From: Caballeronia zhejiangensis
GTDB taxonomy: Bacteria > Pseudomonadota > Gammaproteobacteria > Burkholderiales > Burkholderiaceae
Length of the DNA stretch: 64,000 nt
NCBI RefSeq assembly: GCF_000698575.1
Contig: NZ_JFHD01000027.1
Span: forward strand, 20,263-84,262
Direction of reading: 5' to 3'
In this document: one piece after another, positions 8,666 to 17,320 of the stretch
How the letters are laid out: each line of letters begins with the position of its first letter
Position numbering within the stretch: the stretch's first letter is position 1
Notes under the pieces: model-generated
Database searches by the model: none
The model's input: the letters and a program-made list of their open reading frames with translations, nothing else
What the model was told of the DNA's origin: nothing
Position numbers and translations under genes: made by a program

Positions 8666-10554
8666 TGACCGCCTCCAACGATCATGCGTTTGAGAAAGCC
8701 GCTACCGTTCTGCTCGATCTCTACAAAGGCGAGATCGAGGTCTCCTTGACCGTGTGTCGGCTCATGGAACTCTTCGTCATGTGACGCAAACGAGAGATTT
8801 CGAATATGCTCGGTTTTTCGCAGTAGGCGAACTTTGAAGGCGAGAAGATCTTCGAAACACTCATTCGAGAAGCTGCTCGGAAGAGCACCTTCGGCTACCC
8901 TACAAAGGAATTCGAAGCGGACGGGTGTTAGCTGAAATTTAACGGAAGATGTAGCATCAGACCCAACCCAGACATCGATGCAGGGGCGCAGAGTATTTGA
9001 ATCAAAAACGACGCTTAGACCGGGCGCCGCTCCTTTTCGCTGCGCAGGAATTTCAGAATCGCAAAGCACGCTGACCTTCGAATGGCTGAAGCCTCCCGAA
9101 CTTGCCAAGAACACGGAATGTGTGTTGTCCAAGAGCAGACCTGTGGTTATTCGATTCAATCCACGGATTATTCTTGACCTTATGTTTGGCGGCGGAGGTC
9201 TTTTGTCTTCACAAGCGCGATACAGGGCAAGGTAATCTCCTGCGAACATGAGAATAGAGAGATCCCAGAACCGATAGGGCGTAGTTTCGGCATCCGGTAA
9301 CGTGAAGAAGAGCCGTTGTCGCTGATCGCGCAAGCGTCGAAGGAACGTCGCGGCAACCTCAGCTTCTCGCGCAGTCTCGTCGCCTTCCAGATATTGCGCC
9401 TGGCTTGCGATGAACCCGGCGTTCGCTCCATAATCGCCATCGTTCGCGACCAACGCGTTAAAGTCGTCGCTCAAGGTCAGGTCGTGCCGCCCATAAACCA
9501 GCATGCCGTCGATCGTGTTTGTCGTTTCCTCTCCTATCTGGAAAGCCTTAAGCGCGCGAAAGACGCCTCGTGCCATGGACCGGCGTTCACCTAGATTCGC
9601 ACCAAAGACATTGCGATAAATGCTTGCTTGGTCCAAGCTGTTATCATTTTGGATTCGGGCGACATCACCGCAAGTCATGAGGTGTTCTTTGGCATCTGGG
9701 TGTCCGAGCAACAGGTTCGTGACTAACGCAAGAAGATCCCGGACTGGAAGGTGAGCCCCGTTAAGCCTGGTAAGCTCGATTAGGTCTTCCAGTCGATTTG
9801 TGAAGCGGGCACCATCATCAGCGCCCTTTGCGCGATCTCGATTGATAAGTATTGGGCATCGGCGATCATTCCGATTCAGCGCGCAGTCTTCGCATCGCTC
9901 CCACTCTTCGTGTTCGACTATCGCCTTGACGACGGCTCGAAATGAGTGCCGCTGTCGTTGCTTCCCGAGGTCGATCACCTTCAGAGCAGATATTTCGCTG
10001 CCGCCATTCAGGAAGGCAGCCTGGACATTTTCTAGGAGGCGAGATTTGGCGCCATTAATGGGTGAGGCGAACTTACGCAAGCGTTCGAGGATTTGACCAT
10101 GGTTGCACGCAATGACGAAGCCAAGATCGCTGCTGGGATCGAATACTGACTGCTCGAGGCCACCAATGACGGCATTACCCTCGTCCGGTCCGAGTTCGCT
10201 CAGATCTTTGATAAAACGCAATGTCGTCCCGTTGGCGAGCTTGAGGGATTGTGTCTTGATTGGTTCATCCCACTGCCGCTCGTCGCCACCGAGTTTCACC
10301 CACAGTTTCCGAGCATGATATGTCTTGCCATCCCCCGCGGTGCCGGCAATTAGCATTGATCGGGCGTTGCGAGAGAGCATTATCTCTGCCATCTCGTCAA
10401 CCAACGGAGTTGGGAGTTCTATTGGTTTCACATGAGCGCGACGAAGAGCTGCGGTCACATGTTCGTCGAATAAGTTGCCGTTTGTGGGCAGGGGACCGTA
10501 GTTGCGAAGGAAGCGGACCCAATGATTGGACGGCGGAGTCAATGTCCTCTCCAT
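8662..10554 (-). CDS. sspF: SspF/DptF-like phosphorothioation-dependent restriction P-loop protein
   Basis: First gene of the FGH operon, about 630 residues from the ATG at 10554. The frame stays open to 10758, but those extra 68 residues look like chance coding, whereas the sequence after the 10554 ATG reads like a protein at once. The start is not certain because the upstream Shine-Dalgarno is weak. A P-loop GTAGDGKT lies at residues 71-78. Further in is a cysteine cluster (CEDC, then a Cys nine residues later) that could bind zinc. DptF proteins are STAND/KAP-like P-loop subunits of the restriction complex, which need the other two subunits to act on unmodified DNA. The stop overlaps the G start by four bases. 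Confidence 0.7.
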   Translation of the reverse strand: MERTLTPPSNHWVRFLRNYGPLPTNGNLFDEHVTAALRRAHVKPIELPTPLVDEMAEIMLSRNARSMLIAGTAGDGKTYHARKLWVKLGGDERQWDEPIKTQSLKLANGTTLRFIKDLSELGPDEGNAVIGGLEQSVFDPSSDLGFVIACNHGQILERLRKFASPINGAKSRLLENVQAAFLNGGSEISALKVIDLGKQRQRHSFRAVVKAIVEHEEWERCEDCALNRNDRRCPILINRDRAKGADDGARFTNRLEDLIELTRLNGAHLPVRDLLALVTNLLLGHPDAKEHLMTCGDVARIQNDNSLDQASIYRNVFGANLGERRSMARGVFRALKAFQIGEETTNTIDGMLVYGRHDLTLSDDFNALVANDGDYGANAGFIASQAQYLEGDETAREAEVAATFLRRLRDQRQRLFFTLPDAETTPYRFWDLSILMFAGDYLALYRACEDKRPPPPNIRSRIIRGLNRITTGLLLDNTHSVFLASSGGFSHSKVSVLCDSEIPAQRKGAAPGLSVVFDSNTLRPCIDVWVGSDATSSVKFQLTPVRFEFLCRVAEGALPSSFSNECFEDLLAFKVRLLRKTEHIRNLSFASHDEEFHEPTHGQGDLDLAFVEIEQNGSGFLKRMIVGGGQ

Positions 10555-11507
10555 ATCTTTAGCTTTCAAATCGTCAGATTTCAGCACTCTGTCACAGCTT
10601 GGCGCCGAAAAAGCGGGCAAAGTACCTCGTTGATCTGATTGTAACCGGCTGTAACTGCGCGGCTTGTCCCGATCGTCTGTTGATTGAATAAAAATGCTCT
10701 CGCTGTCGTGAATTTGCATCGTGGAGCGGGCGAGGGCTCGTGATCCGCTTCGTCGCACACCGCAACCTGAGGTGAAAACGCAGCAGGGCGATTGCCCACG
10801 TCACGCTGTATCTCGTGTTCTCGCTCTGCGCTGCGGTCGTACATGAGCGCGCCGGCATGAGCGTCGCCATCCCCCGCGCCCCTAGCCACTGCATCGAGCA
10901 CGATGACCTTGTCGCGCTCGAGCACCACGCATCCAGGGGGGCCTGTAGCAGCACGACGGGACGGTGGCTCATGCGCGCCGGCGCCGGACGCATCACACGC
11001 ATTTCACCAATACCGGTTGCTGCTGAACGAGCGCTTCCACGAGCGCCCAAGCGGCCAGCCGTTGCCGGGCAGTTCCGCTGACAACGCCGCGTACCAGGTA
11101 TCCACCATCTTTCCGTAGGCACGCACGAGCTGGGATCCGCGCCACAGCGTTATTCTCCCGGCAGACGTACTTTCCTTGAGAAGAGCATCGATCGAACGCG
11201 TTCGATCGTCCGAAGTACGCAGTGGGAAAGGAACAGCGGCGGCGGAGGTCACTGGGAGCGCTCCATATGCCGATTCTGCGATGTATGGGGCGTGCGCAAA
11301 TTCGTCCGAGATCGGAGATGCGGACCATGGTGCCCGGACGTCTCCGGCCGACTCGGACATCTGGTTCGACAGATACCACACATCGGCTTGCTGCTTAGAC
11401 GTGGTCGGTCCAGTAGAGCGCCCGAGGAATGCGATAATGTGCGCGAGACCTAGAGAGGTCATCTTCCCCGAACAAACCTTGTCATCCTCCCGCCCTGTCG
11501 AAAACAC
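10555..11507. other. About 950 bp with no supported gene, upstream of the FGH operon
   Basis: This stretch separates the restriction operon from the divergent AlbA_2 gene and should hold promoters for both. Several short frames exist on both strands, but none has a convincing start, Shine-Dalgarno or recognisable motif. The one structure I can point to is a 20-bp perfect palindrome near its right end, listed separately. Confidence 0.5.
11189..11208. repeat. 20-bp perfect palindrome
   Basis: CGATCGAACGCGTTCGATCG is a perfect inverted repeat with no spacer, centred between 11198 and 11199, about 300 bp before the AlbA_2 gene and 635 bp before the FGH operon. It could be an operator or a partition-type site; nothing in the sequence decides. 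Confidence 0.6.
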
Positions 11508-12920
11508 ATGCGCACTTCGTTGGATCAGTTGAACCGCTGGCTGTCCGCGCCTTCTGAGACAGAACATCTCGAGTTCAAGGAAGCGAAGGAGCAATACGAC
11601 CTCACCAAGTTGAAGCGTTACTGCGTGGCCCTTGCTAACGAAGGCGGCGGCAACTTGATCTTCGGTGTCTCGGACAAGCATCCGCGCCGAGTGGTTGGCA
11701 CCTCCGCGTTTGCAGATCCTGCGGATATTGCCGGCAAGTTATTCGGGGCGCTTCGGTTTCGAGTCGATGTTGAGGAGTTTGGACATGCAGATGGTCGTGT
11801 CTTGATTTTTCACATTCCCAAGCGGCCGACCGGGACAGCATATAGTTTGGATGGCGCATATTGGATGAGGTCAACTCACGAACTCGTCCCGATGTCAGAA
11901 GATCGTCTGCGAGAGATATTTTCTGAGGGTAAGGCGGATTGGCTCTCTGAGCCCGCAAAGGCGGACTGCACGGCCGAAGAGGTGATTGCGCTTCTGGATT
12001 CGCAGGCCTACTTTGATTTGATTGGGATGCCATATCCAACCAATCAAAACGCAGTACTGGCAAGGCTGGAAGGGGAGCAATTGATTCGTCGGACGGGCGA
12101 ATCGTGGGTGATCTACAACCTAGGCGCGATTCTCTTAGCCAAGCATCTCGATGCATTTCCGCTCTCAGTTTCGCGAAAAGCCTTCCGCCTCGTCGTCTAC
12201 GAGGGCACAAGTAAGGTTGAGACCAAACTAGATCAAATTGGCAAGAAGGGATACGCACTTGGCTTCGAGGGCTTGCTCTCGATGCTTCATGGCCTCGCTC
12301 CAAAGAATCACGTCGTGGAGCAGGCGCTCCGCGAGGAAGTCAGGATGTTCCCCAAGCAGGCGCTGCGCGAACTCATTGCGAATGCGCTTGTTCATCAGGA
12401 TTACTCTCTGACAGGGATGTCGGTCATGGTCGAGATGTATGCGGACCGTGTAGAGATTTCTAACCCCGGAATTCCTCCGATTCCGCTCGAGCGCTTCATC
12501 GACGAATATCGATCTCGAAATGAGCGCCTCGCCGACCTGATGCGGAGAATGGGGATTTGCGAGGAGAAGGGGAGTGGAATCGATAAAGTCATCTCGGCGT
12601 CCGAGATGTATCAGCTTCCAGCGCCGGACTTCCGCGTTGGAGATGTACGGACAACCTCCGTGATGTTCGCTCATCAAGACTTCAAAGATATGAGTAAGGG
12701 CGATCGGATCCGGGCGTGCTACCAACATTGCGTGTTGCAATATGTCAACAATCGCCGTATGTCGAACCAGAGCCTCAGGGAACGCTTCCGCCTACCATCG
12801 TCCAAGGTCGAGGTCGTCTCGGTGATCATTAACCAGACGATTGAGGCGGGAAAGATCAAGTTGGACGACTCAGAATCGACGTCGCGGCGCTACGCTCGAT
12901 ATGTCCCTTTTTGGTCGTAG
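11508..12920 (+). CDS. AlbA_2 (Schlafen-type) domain / HATPase protein, RecG-like regulator
   Basis: This 470-residue protein has an N-terminal AlbA_2 DNA-binding domain (about residues 14-130, including the family-typical EFKEA and the GGGNLIFGV stretch). A central linker follows, then a GHKL-type ATPase-like domain (about 280-370) with the N-box ELIANALVHQDYS and the later EISNPG. The C-terminal part looks like a winged helix. Such proteins are often annotated as RecG-like ATP-binding proteins or transcriptional regulators, and they are frequent in bacterial defence islands. The gene is transcribed away from the FGH operon and could regulate it, or be an independent defence gene. It is complete; the ATG at 11508 has no strong Shine-Dalgarno. 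Confidence 0.75.
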   Translation: MRTSLDQLNRWLSAPSETEHLEFKEAKEQYDLTKLKRYCVALANEGGGNLIFGVSDKHPRRVVGTSAFADPADIAGKLFGALRFRVDVEEFGHADGRVLIFHIPKRPTGTAYSLDGAYWMRSTHELVPMSEDRLREIFSEGKADWLSEPAKADCTAEEVIALLDSQAYFDLIGMPYPTNQNAVLARLEGEQLIRRTGESWVIYNLGAILLAKHLDAFPLSVSRKAFRLVVYEGTSKVETKLDQIGKKGYALGFEGLLSMLHGLAPKNHVVEQALREEVRMFPKQALRELIANALVHQDYSLTGMSVMVEMYADRVEISNPGIPPIPLERFIDEYRSRNERLADLMRRMGICEEKGSGIDKVISASEMYQLPAPDFRVGDVRTTSVMFAHQDFKDMSKGDRIRACYQHCVLQYVNNRRMSNQSLRERFRLPSSKVEVVSVIINQTIEAGKIKLDDSESTSRRYARYVPFWS

Positions 12921-13124
12921 CGGTTTAGGATCATCTAAAAGCAATCCGATATCGGCACAGGATGATACAAAAAATATATGTAAATCAACCACTTCCAATC
13001 TAAATGCAAAACTAACTTGCGGGCAGGCTCGCTTCGTCGGGCACTCCCGCAAAAGTTTGGAACCGACCTCCGGAGGCCGAAAGTGGCAGCTGGGGCCCCC
13101 GACGGCTTTCCTCCAAGAGTTTGA

Positions 13125-13309
13125 ATGGAACACGACACCGACCAGGCCGTCACCCTTCGGATCTACCGCGCCCCCTCGGGTCAGTGGGCGGGCCGCTTAT
13201 TCGCCGGCGAGATGGAGATCGGCGCGGTTGCCGGGTGGACAGTCCGGAGGCGGTCGAGCAGGCCGCGCGCGAAACGGGCGTGTATCCGGATCATATCGAG
13301 GTGTATTAG
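13125..13309 (+). pseudogene. Small conserved Burkholderia-type gene broken by a frameshift
   Basis: The frame from the ATG at 13125 reads as a coherent small protein (MEHDTDQAVTLRIYRAPSGQ and on to a VAG stretch) up to about 13233. The coherent C-terminal part, DSPEAVEQAARETGVYPDH, then appears in the frame one base earlier and stops at 13307-13309. Joining the two gives a normal protein of about 61 residues, similar in style to small hypothetical proteins of Burkholderia. The simplest reading is a one-base deletion between about 13231 and 13240. I know no function for it. A sequencing error would explain it equally well. Confidence 0.55.
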
Positions 13310-13717
13310 GCCGGACGCACTACACGGCCACCGGCCGCGCCGGGCTGGGTTGATCGCTTGACATAATGCTGTCTTAACGCACTTTCATCAGTCGTACTAA
13401 CGAGTCATTATGGACGTATATCGCTTGAGTTCGGCGGCACCGTTATGCGTCCCGCGAGGACGTACCGATGCGGCAAGCGTGGACTTCGCTCGCGAGAACA
13501 CTGTGTCTCGTAAACGGATGAGCACTTTCGACCCCGTTGCCATCGGTCAAGCCACGGGCGGTGCGATGGCCGGCATAAAGGGTCAAGCAATTGCTCGATA
13601 CAGCAGCATAAGAGCAACGAGTTCTGCATTCCACTCTGACTGGAGGCGTACCCGGCAACGGAGGCTCGCCGTACTGCTGGGAGCAAACGCACGCGTGCCG
13701 AGCAACAACTGTAGTCT
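13310..13717. other. About 400 bp with no supported gene
   Basis: This lies between the frameshifted small gene and the end of the LysR gene and marks the junction from the defence island into the GC-rich catabolic cluster A. The short frames here carry no recognisable motif, and I see no inverted repeats or transposase remnant. Confidence 0.4.
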
Positions 13718-14602
13718 TCAGCCGCTGATCCGGCGCACTAGCGTGCAGAGATATTCCGCCGCGGGCGTCAGCGGCAGCCCGATACGCTGCACGATGCAGA
13801 CCGGCGGCGCCGGCAATGCCTCGACGACCCGGATCTCCTGAAACGTCTCGCTCAGGAGCGGGTACTGAATCCACTGCACCGGCAGCATCATCAGCAAATC
13901 CGAGTTGGCGAGCGCGGTCATGAACGTGAGCGCGGACTGCGCACGCATCGCCAGACGCGGCGCGGGCAGCCCGTGCTTCTGGAAAAGCGGACCGAGCTCT
14001 TCTTCTGCCTTGTGCGTGATCGACGTCGTGATCCATTCAGCATCGACGAGATCGCGCAGCGATGTTGCGTCCGCAAGCGGATGTCCCTTCCGGCCAAGAA
14101 TGACCCGCGTGTTGTCGAACAGCTTCTCCACCTGAAGCTCATTTGGCACCACCGACGGTGCGGGGCCGATGTAACAGTCCACCGTGCCGTCCAGTAGCGA
14201 CGCCTCGACGATTGGATACACGCCATCGATGATTTCGAGATGGATGGTCGGATAGCGCGCGCGAAACGGCTGGAGCACCCGGGGCAACAATCCGAGGTGC
14301 GGCGCCATCGACATGCACAGCGTGACACGCCCATGCGTCTCGCCTCGCAGTTGCCCGATCTCGTCCTTCGCGCGCTGCAGTTCATTTCGTACTGCGTTCG
14401 CCCGCCGCAGGAAGACGCTGCCGAGCGGCGTCAGCCGCACGCCTTTCGCATGCCGCTCGAACAGCGTGACGCCGAGCTCCTTCTCCAGATCGTGAATGCT
14501 GCGAGATATCGCCGGCTGCGGCTGACCTAGGTAGCGCGCGGCCGCCCGTAACCCGCCTCGCTCGACCACTGTGACGAAGTCCCGCAACGCATTCAGCTTC
14601 AT
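13718..14602 (-). CDS. LysR-family transcriptional regulator of catabolic cluster A
   Basis: A 294-residue LysR-type regulator. The N-terminal winged HTH (about residues 2-60) has the usual pattern ARYLGQPQPAISRSIHDLEKELGVTLFER; a periplasmic-binding-protein-like effector domain follows (about 90-290). The ATG at 14602 is preferred to a GTG nine bases upstream because family members begin within a few residues of this point. It is divergent from the monooxygenase gene, with 120 bp between starts, the classic layout for a LysR activator of an aromatic catabolic operon. The inducer is probably the aromatic substrate or its dihydroxylated product. That role is inferred from position. Confidence 0.85.
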   Translation of the reverse strand: MKLNALRDFVTVVERGGLRAAARYLGQPQPAISRSIHDLEKELGVTLFERHAKGVRLTPLGSVFLRRANAVRNELQRAKDEIGQLRGETHGRVTLCMSMAPHLGLLPRVLQPFRARYPTIHLEIIDGVYPIVEASLLDGTVDCYIGPAPSVVPNELQVEKLFDNTRVILGRKGHPLADATSLRDLVDAEWITTSITHKAEEELGPLFQKHGLPAPRLAMRAQSALTFMTALANSDLLMMLPVQWIQYPLLSETFQEIRVVEALPAPPVCIVQRIGLPLTPAAEYLCTLVRRISG

Positions 14603-14722
14603 CGTGCTCACCGATTCATTTTTCGTATCACGCGTGAAATTTTGCCATCTTTCTGAATCATGCGGCTGTTCTTAAGATTCCTGTCATCCCGAACCGCATG
14701 CAGAACGACAGGAGACAGCATC

Positions 14723-16342
14723 GTGCAGAAGCGTGCAACACCACGCGTATTGATCGTGGGCGCAGGCCCCGCCGGCCTCGCGTTGGCAATCGAACTCGGC
14801 CATCGGGGCATTCCCTGCCTGCTCATCGAACGAAACGACCGGGTCGGCTATGCGCCACGCGCGAAGACCACCAACGTGCGCACGAGAGAGCACCTGCGCC
14901 GCTGGGGCATCGCCGATCGCCTGCGCGCCGCGTCGCCGCTCGGCGTGGACTATCCGTCGAACGTGGTGTTCTGCACGCGGCTCGCCGGCTTCGAGCTCGC
15001 GCGCCACGAAAACGCGATGTACTGCGCGCCTGGCCGTAATCCGCTCTATTCCGAGCACGCGCAGTGGATTCCGCAGTACACCGTCGAGGAAACGTTGCGG
15101 GCGCATGCGCAATCGCTGCCGGACGTCGAGATCCGCTTCCGTTGCGAGCTCCGCGGTTTCGAGCAGGACAGCAACACGGTGAGCGCCACGCTGCGCGATC
15201 TCGAGCATCAACGTGACATCGTCGTCGACGCGGACTATTTGGTCGGCACCGACGGCGCGCGCAGTCTCGTGCGGGATCTGATCGGTACCCGCATGGAAGG
15301 TCAGTACGGCCTGTCAAAGAACTACAACATCGTGTTTCGCGCGCCGGGGCTCGCCAATGCGCACCGTCTCGGGCCAGCGATCATGTATTGGCAGATCAAC
15401 CGCGACGCACCGAGCCTCATCGGCCCGATGGACAGCGACGACACCTGGTTCTTCATGCCGACGCATGTCGAGCCCGGCGTTCGCATCGGCAACATCGACG
15501 CGCGCGCGATGATCGGCACCGCCACTGGCATCGACCTCCCGTACGAGGTCCTTAGCAGCGACGAATGGGTCGCGAGCCAGCTGCTCGGCGATCGGTACCG
15601 GAAGGGGCGGGTTTTCCTTGCCGGCGACGCCTGCCATCTGCATCCGCCGTTCGGTGGGTATGGGATGAACATGGGTATCGCCGACAGCGTCGATCTCGGC
15701 TGGAAGCTTGCCGCGACGCTTCACGGCTGGGGCGGCCCTGCGCTGCTCGACAGCTACGAGGCGGAGCGACGCCCGGTTCACAAATGGGTACTGGAGGAGG
15801 CCGTCGTCAACCATGCAACGCTCGGCAACCAGTTGCTGGCGGACGATATCGAAGCTCCGGGCGACACGGGGGCGCGCGTGCGCCGTGAAATCGGCAGCCG
15901 GATCCAGGCGGCCAAGATGCGCGAGTTCTCTACATTGGGCGTCGTGCTCGGCTATGGATACGACGACTCTCCGATCGTCGCCCCCGACGGCAGCGCTGCG
16001 CAGGAAAGGGATTTCATCAATTACGTGCCGTCGTCGCGTCCCGGCGCGTTGGCGCCGCATGCGTGGTTGCATGACGGCAGCTCGCTGTACGACCACTTCG
16101 GCAGCGGATTCACGCTGCTCGCGTCCACCGCCGCGACCACGACGGAAATCGAATCGGTAACGGCCGATGCCGCCGCGTGCGGCATGCCGCTGAAAGTGAT
16201 CCAGCCGGGAGAGGGCGGCGTCGCGAACCTGTATCCCGCCCGCTTCACGCTGATTCGCCCGGATCAACACGTCGCGTGGCGCGGCGACGGCTGGCCGGGC
16301 GCGGCTGTGATTCGCACGGTAACCGGCTTCAACGCACCTTGA
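14723..16342 (+). CDS. FAD-dependent aromatic-ring monooxygenase (MhpA/PheA class), cluster A
   Basis: This flavoprotein hydroxylase of about 539 residues is related to 3-(3-hydroxyphenyl)propionate hydroxylase and phenol hydroxylases. The Rossmann dinucleotide fingerprint GAGPAG is at residues 13-18, and the second FAD-binding motif GDACHLHPPFGGYGMNMGIA lies near residue 300. A thioredoxin-like C-terminal domain, usual in this family, probably follows. I place the start at the GTG at 14723 because AGGAG lies 8 bases upstream; the open frame from 14660 adds residues before the FAD motif that do not resemble the family. It is the first gene of cluster A and should convert a phenolic or hydroxyaryl acid to a catechol- or hydroquinone-type product for the next enzyme. 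It is clearly diverged from the two TfdB-like enzymes of clusters B and C. Confidence 0.85.
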   Translation: MQKRATPRVLIVGAGPAGLALAIELGHRGIPCLLIERNDRVGYAPRAKTTNVRTREHLRRWGIADRLRAASPLGVDYPSNVVFCTRLAGFELARHENAMYCAPGRNPLYSEHAQWIPQYTVEETLRAHAQSLPDVEIRFRCELRGFEQDSNTVSATLRDLEHQRDIVVDADYLVGTDGARSLVRDLIGTRMEGQYGLSKNYNIVFRAPGLANAHRLGPAIMYWQINRDAPSLIGPMDSDDTWFFMPTHVEPGVRIGNIDARAMIGTATGIDLPYEVLSSDEWVASQLLGDRYRKGRVFLAGDACHLHPPFGGYGMNMGIADSVDLGWKLAATLHGWGGPALLDSYEAERRPVHKWVLEEAVVNHATLGNQLLADDIEAPGDTGARVRREIGSRIQAAKMREFSTLGVVLGYGYDDSPIVAPDGSAAQERDFINYVPSSRPGALAPHAWLHDGSSLYDHFGSGFTLLASTAATTTEIESVTADAAACGMPLKVIQPGEGGVANLYPARFTLIRPDQHVAWRGDGWPGAAVIRTVTGFNAP

Positions 16343-16359
16343 TACAGGAGTCGATCCCG

Positions 16360-17310
16360 ATGACCACGCAATCAGGACGACGCCCGAATACCGTCGGCGT
16401 TCACTCCGTTCACGAGTTCGTCTTCTCGGTGCCCGATCTCGACGAAGCCGAGGGTTTCTATACGGCCTTCGGCCTGGACGTGCGCCGGCGCGACGATCGT
16501 CTCGATCTGTTTGCCGCCGGCCGGCCGCACCGATGGGCGTCGATCTACGCTGGCGGCTCATGCCAGCGGCTCGAGTACGTGAGCTTCGGAATCTTCGCGG
16601 AAGATCTAGGCGCGATGCGATCGCGCATCGCCCGCGACGGCATCGAAAGCGCGCCGCATCCGCTGTCGGACGGCGCGGGGCTCTGGCTGCGCAACCCGGA
16701 CGGCACGCCGGTTCAACTGCGGGTCGGCCCGAAGGTGTCGCCCGACGAAAAGACCATGCCGTCGCCCGCGCAGCCGATCGCAACCGGACAAGGCGCGGCG
16801 CCGTCGCGCAGCCGCGTTGCGAAAGTGCGTCCGCGCCGTCTGTCTCACGTGCTTTTTTTCAGCCCGGACGTGCTGCGCATGGTGCGCTTCTGCGAAGACG
16901 TGCTCGGCCTGCGCCTGTCGGACCGCTCGGGCGATGTCGTCGCGTTTCTGCACGGCCCGCACGGCTCCGATCATCATCTAGTCGCGTTCGCCAAATCGAC
17001 CGGCCCCGGACTGCATCACTCCAGCTGGGACGTCGGCAGTATCGACGAGGTCGGATGCGGCGCCGAGCAAATGCGCAACGCGGGCTTCCCGGAAGGCTGG
17101 GGCGTCGGCCGGCACGTGCTCGGTTCGAACTACTTCTACTACGTGCGCGACCCGTGGGGCAGCTTCGCCGAGTATTCGTTCGACATCGACTACGTGCCGC
17201 ACGAGATCGACTGGCCGCCCGCAGACCATGCGCCCGCAGACTCGCTCTATGTGTGGGGCCCCGAGGTTCCCGAATTCTTTTTCGTCAATTTTGAGCAGGC
17301 GTCGGCCTGA
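16360..17310 (+). CDS. Two-domain extradiol ring-cleavage dioxygenase (VOC fold), cluster A
   Basis: A 316-residue type I extradiol dioxygenase with two vicinal-oxygen-chelate domains. Fe(II) ligands are visible in the C-terminal domain: His in RLSHVLFF, His in LHHSSWDV and Glu in SFAEYSF, the His-His-Glu set of BphC-like enzymes. The frame is open from 16177, but the ATG at 16360 follows CAGGAG at the right distance and begins the conserved GVHSVHEFVFSVPDL. It should cleave the diol or hydroquinone made by the monooxygenase upstream. It is closely similar along its length to the cluster B enzyme (shared GWGVGRHVLGSN and YVRDPWGSF), so the two are paralogues. MhqB, a methylhydroquinone dioxygenase from a Burkholderia plasmid, is a reasonable functional model but is not proven. 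Confidence 0.85.
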   Translation: MTTQSGRRPNTVGVHSVHEFVFSVPDLDEAEGFYTAFGLDVRRRDDRLDLFAAGRPHRWASIYAGGSCQRLEYVSFGIFAEDLGAMRSRIARDGIESAPHPLSDGAGLWLRNPDGTPVQLRVGPKVSPDEKTMPSPAQPIATGQGAAPSRSRVAKVRPRRLSHVLFFSPDVLRMVRFCEDVLGLRLSDRSGDVVAFLHGPHGSDHHLVAFAKSTGPGLHHSSWDVGSIDEVGCGAEQMRNAGFPEGWGVGRHVLGSNYFYYVRDPWGSFAEYSFDIDYVPHEIDWPPADHAPADSLYVWGPEVPEFFFVNFEQASA

Positions 17311-17320
17311 AGGAGACAAC

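Noticed and set aside
1..10554. Type 4 BREX locus, suggested by the PAPS-reductase-family gene
   Set aside because: No PglZ, BrxC or BrxL genes are visible, and the adjacent operon has the FGH order and FtsK-like H protein of phosphorothioation restriction. The left flank is not seen, so this is not fully excluded.
10555..10758. Longer N-terminus for the F (DptF-like) protein, to 698 residues
   Set aside because: The extra 68 residues have no protein-like pattern; the sequence from the ATG at 10554 reads as the family-like start. The longer form is kept only as an alternative.
10581..11122. Minus-strand frames of 115 and 176 codons upstream of the FGH operon
   Set aside because: They overlap each other in different frames, lack ribosome sites, and show no recognisable domain.
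13443..14036. 197-codon minus-strand frame overlapping the LysR gene
   Set aside because: It lies out of frame inside the LysR gene and has an Arg/Ala-rich shadow composition.
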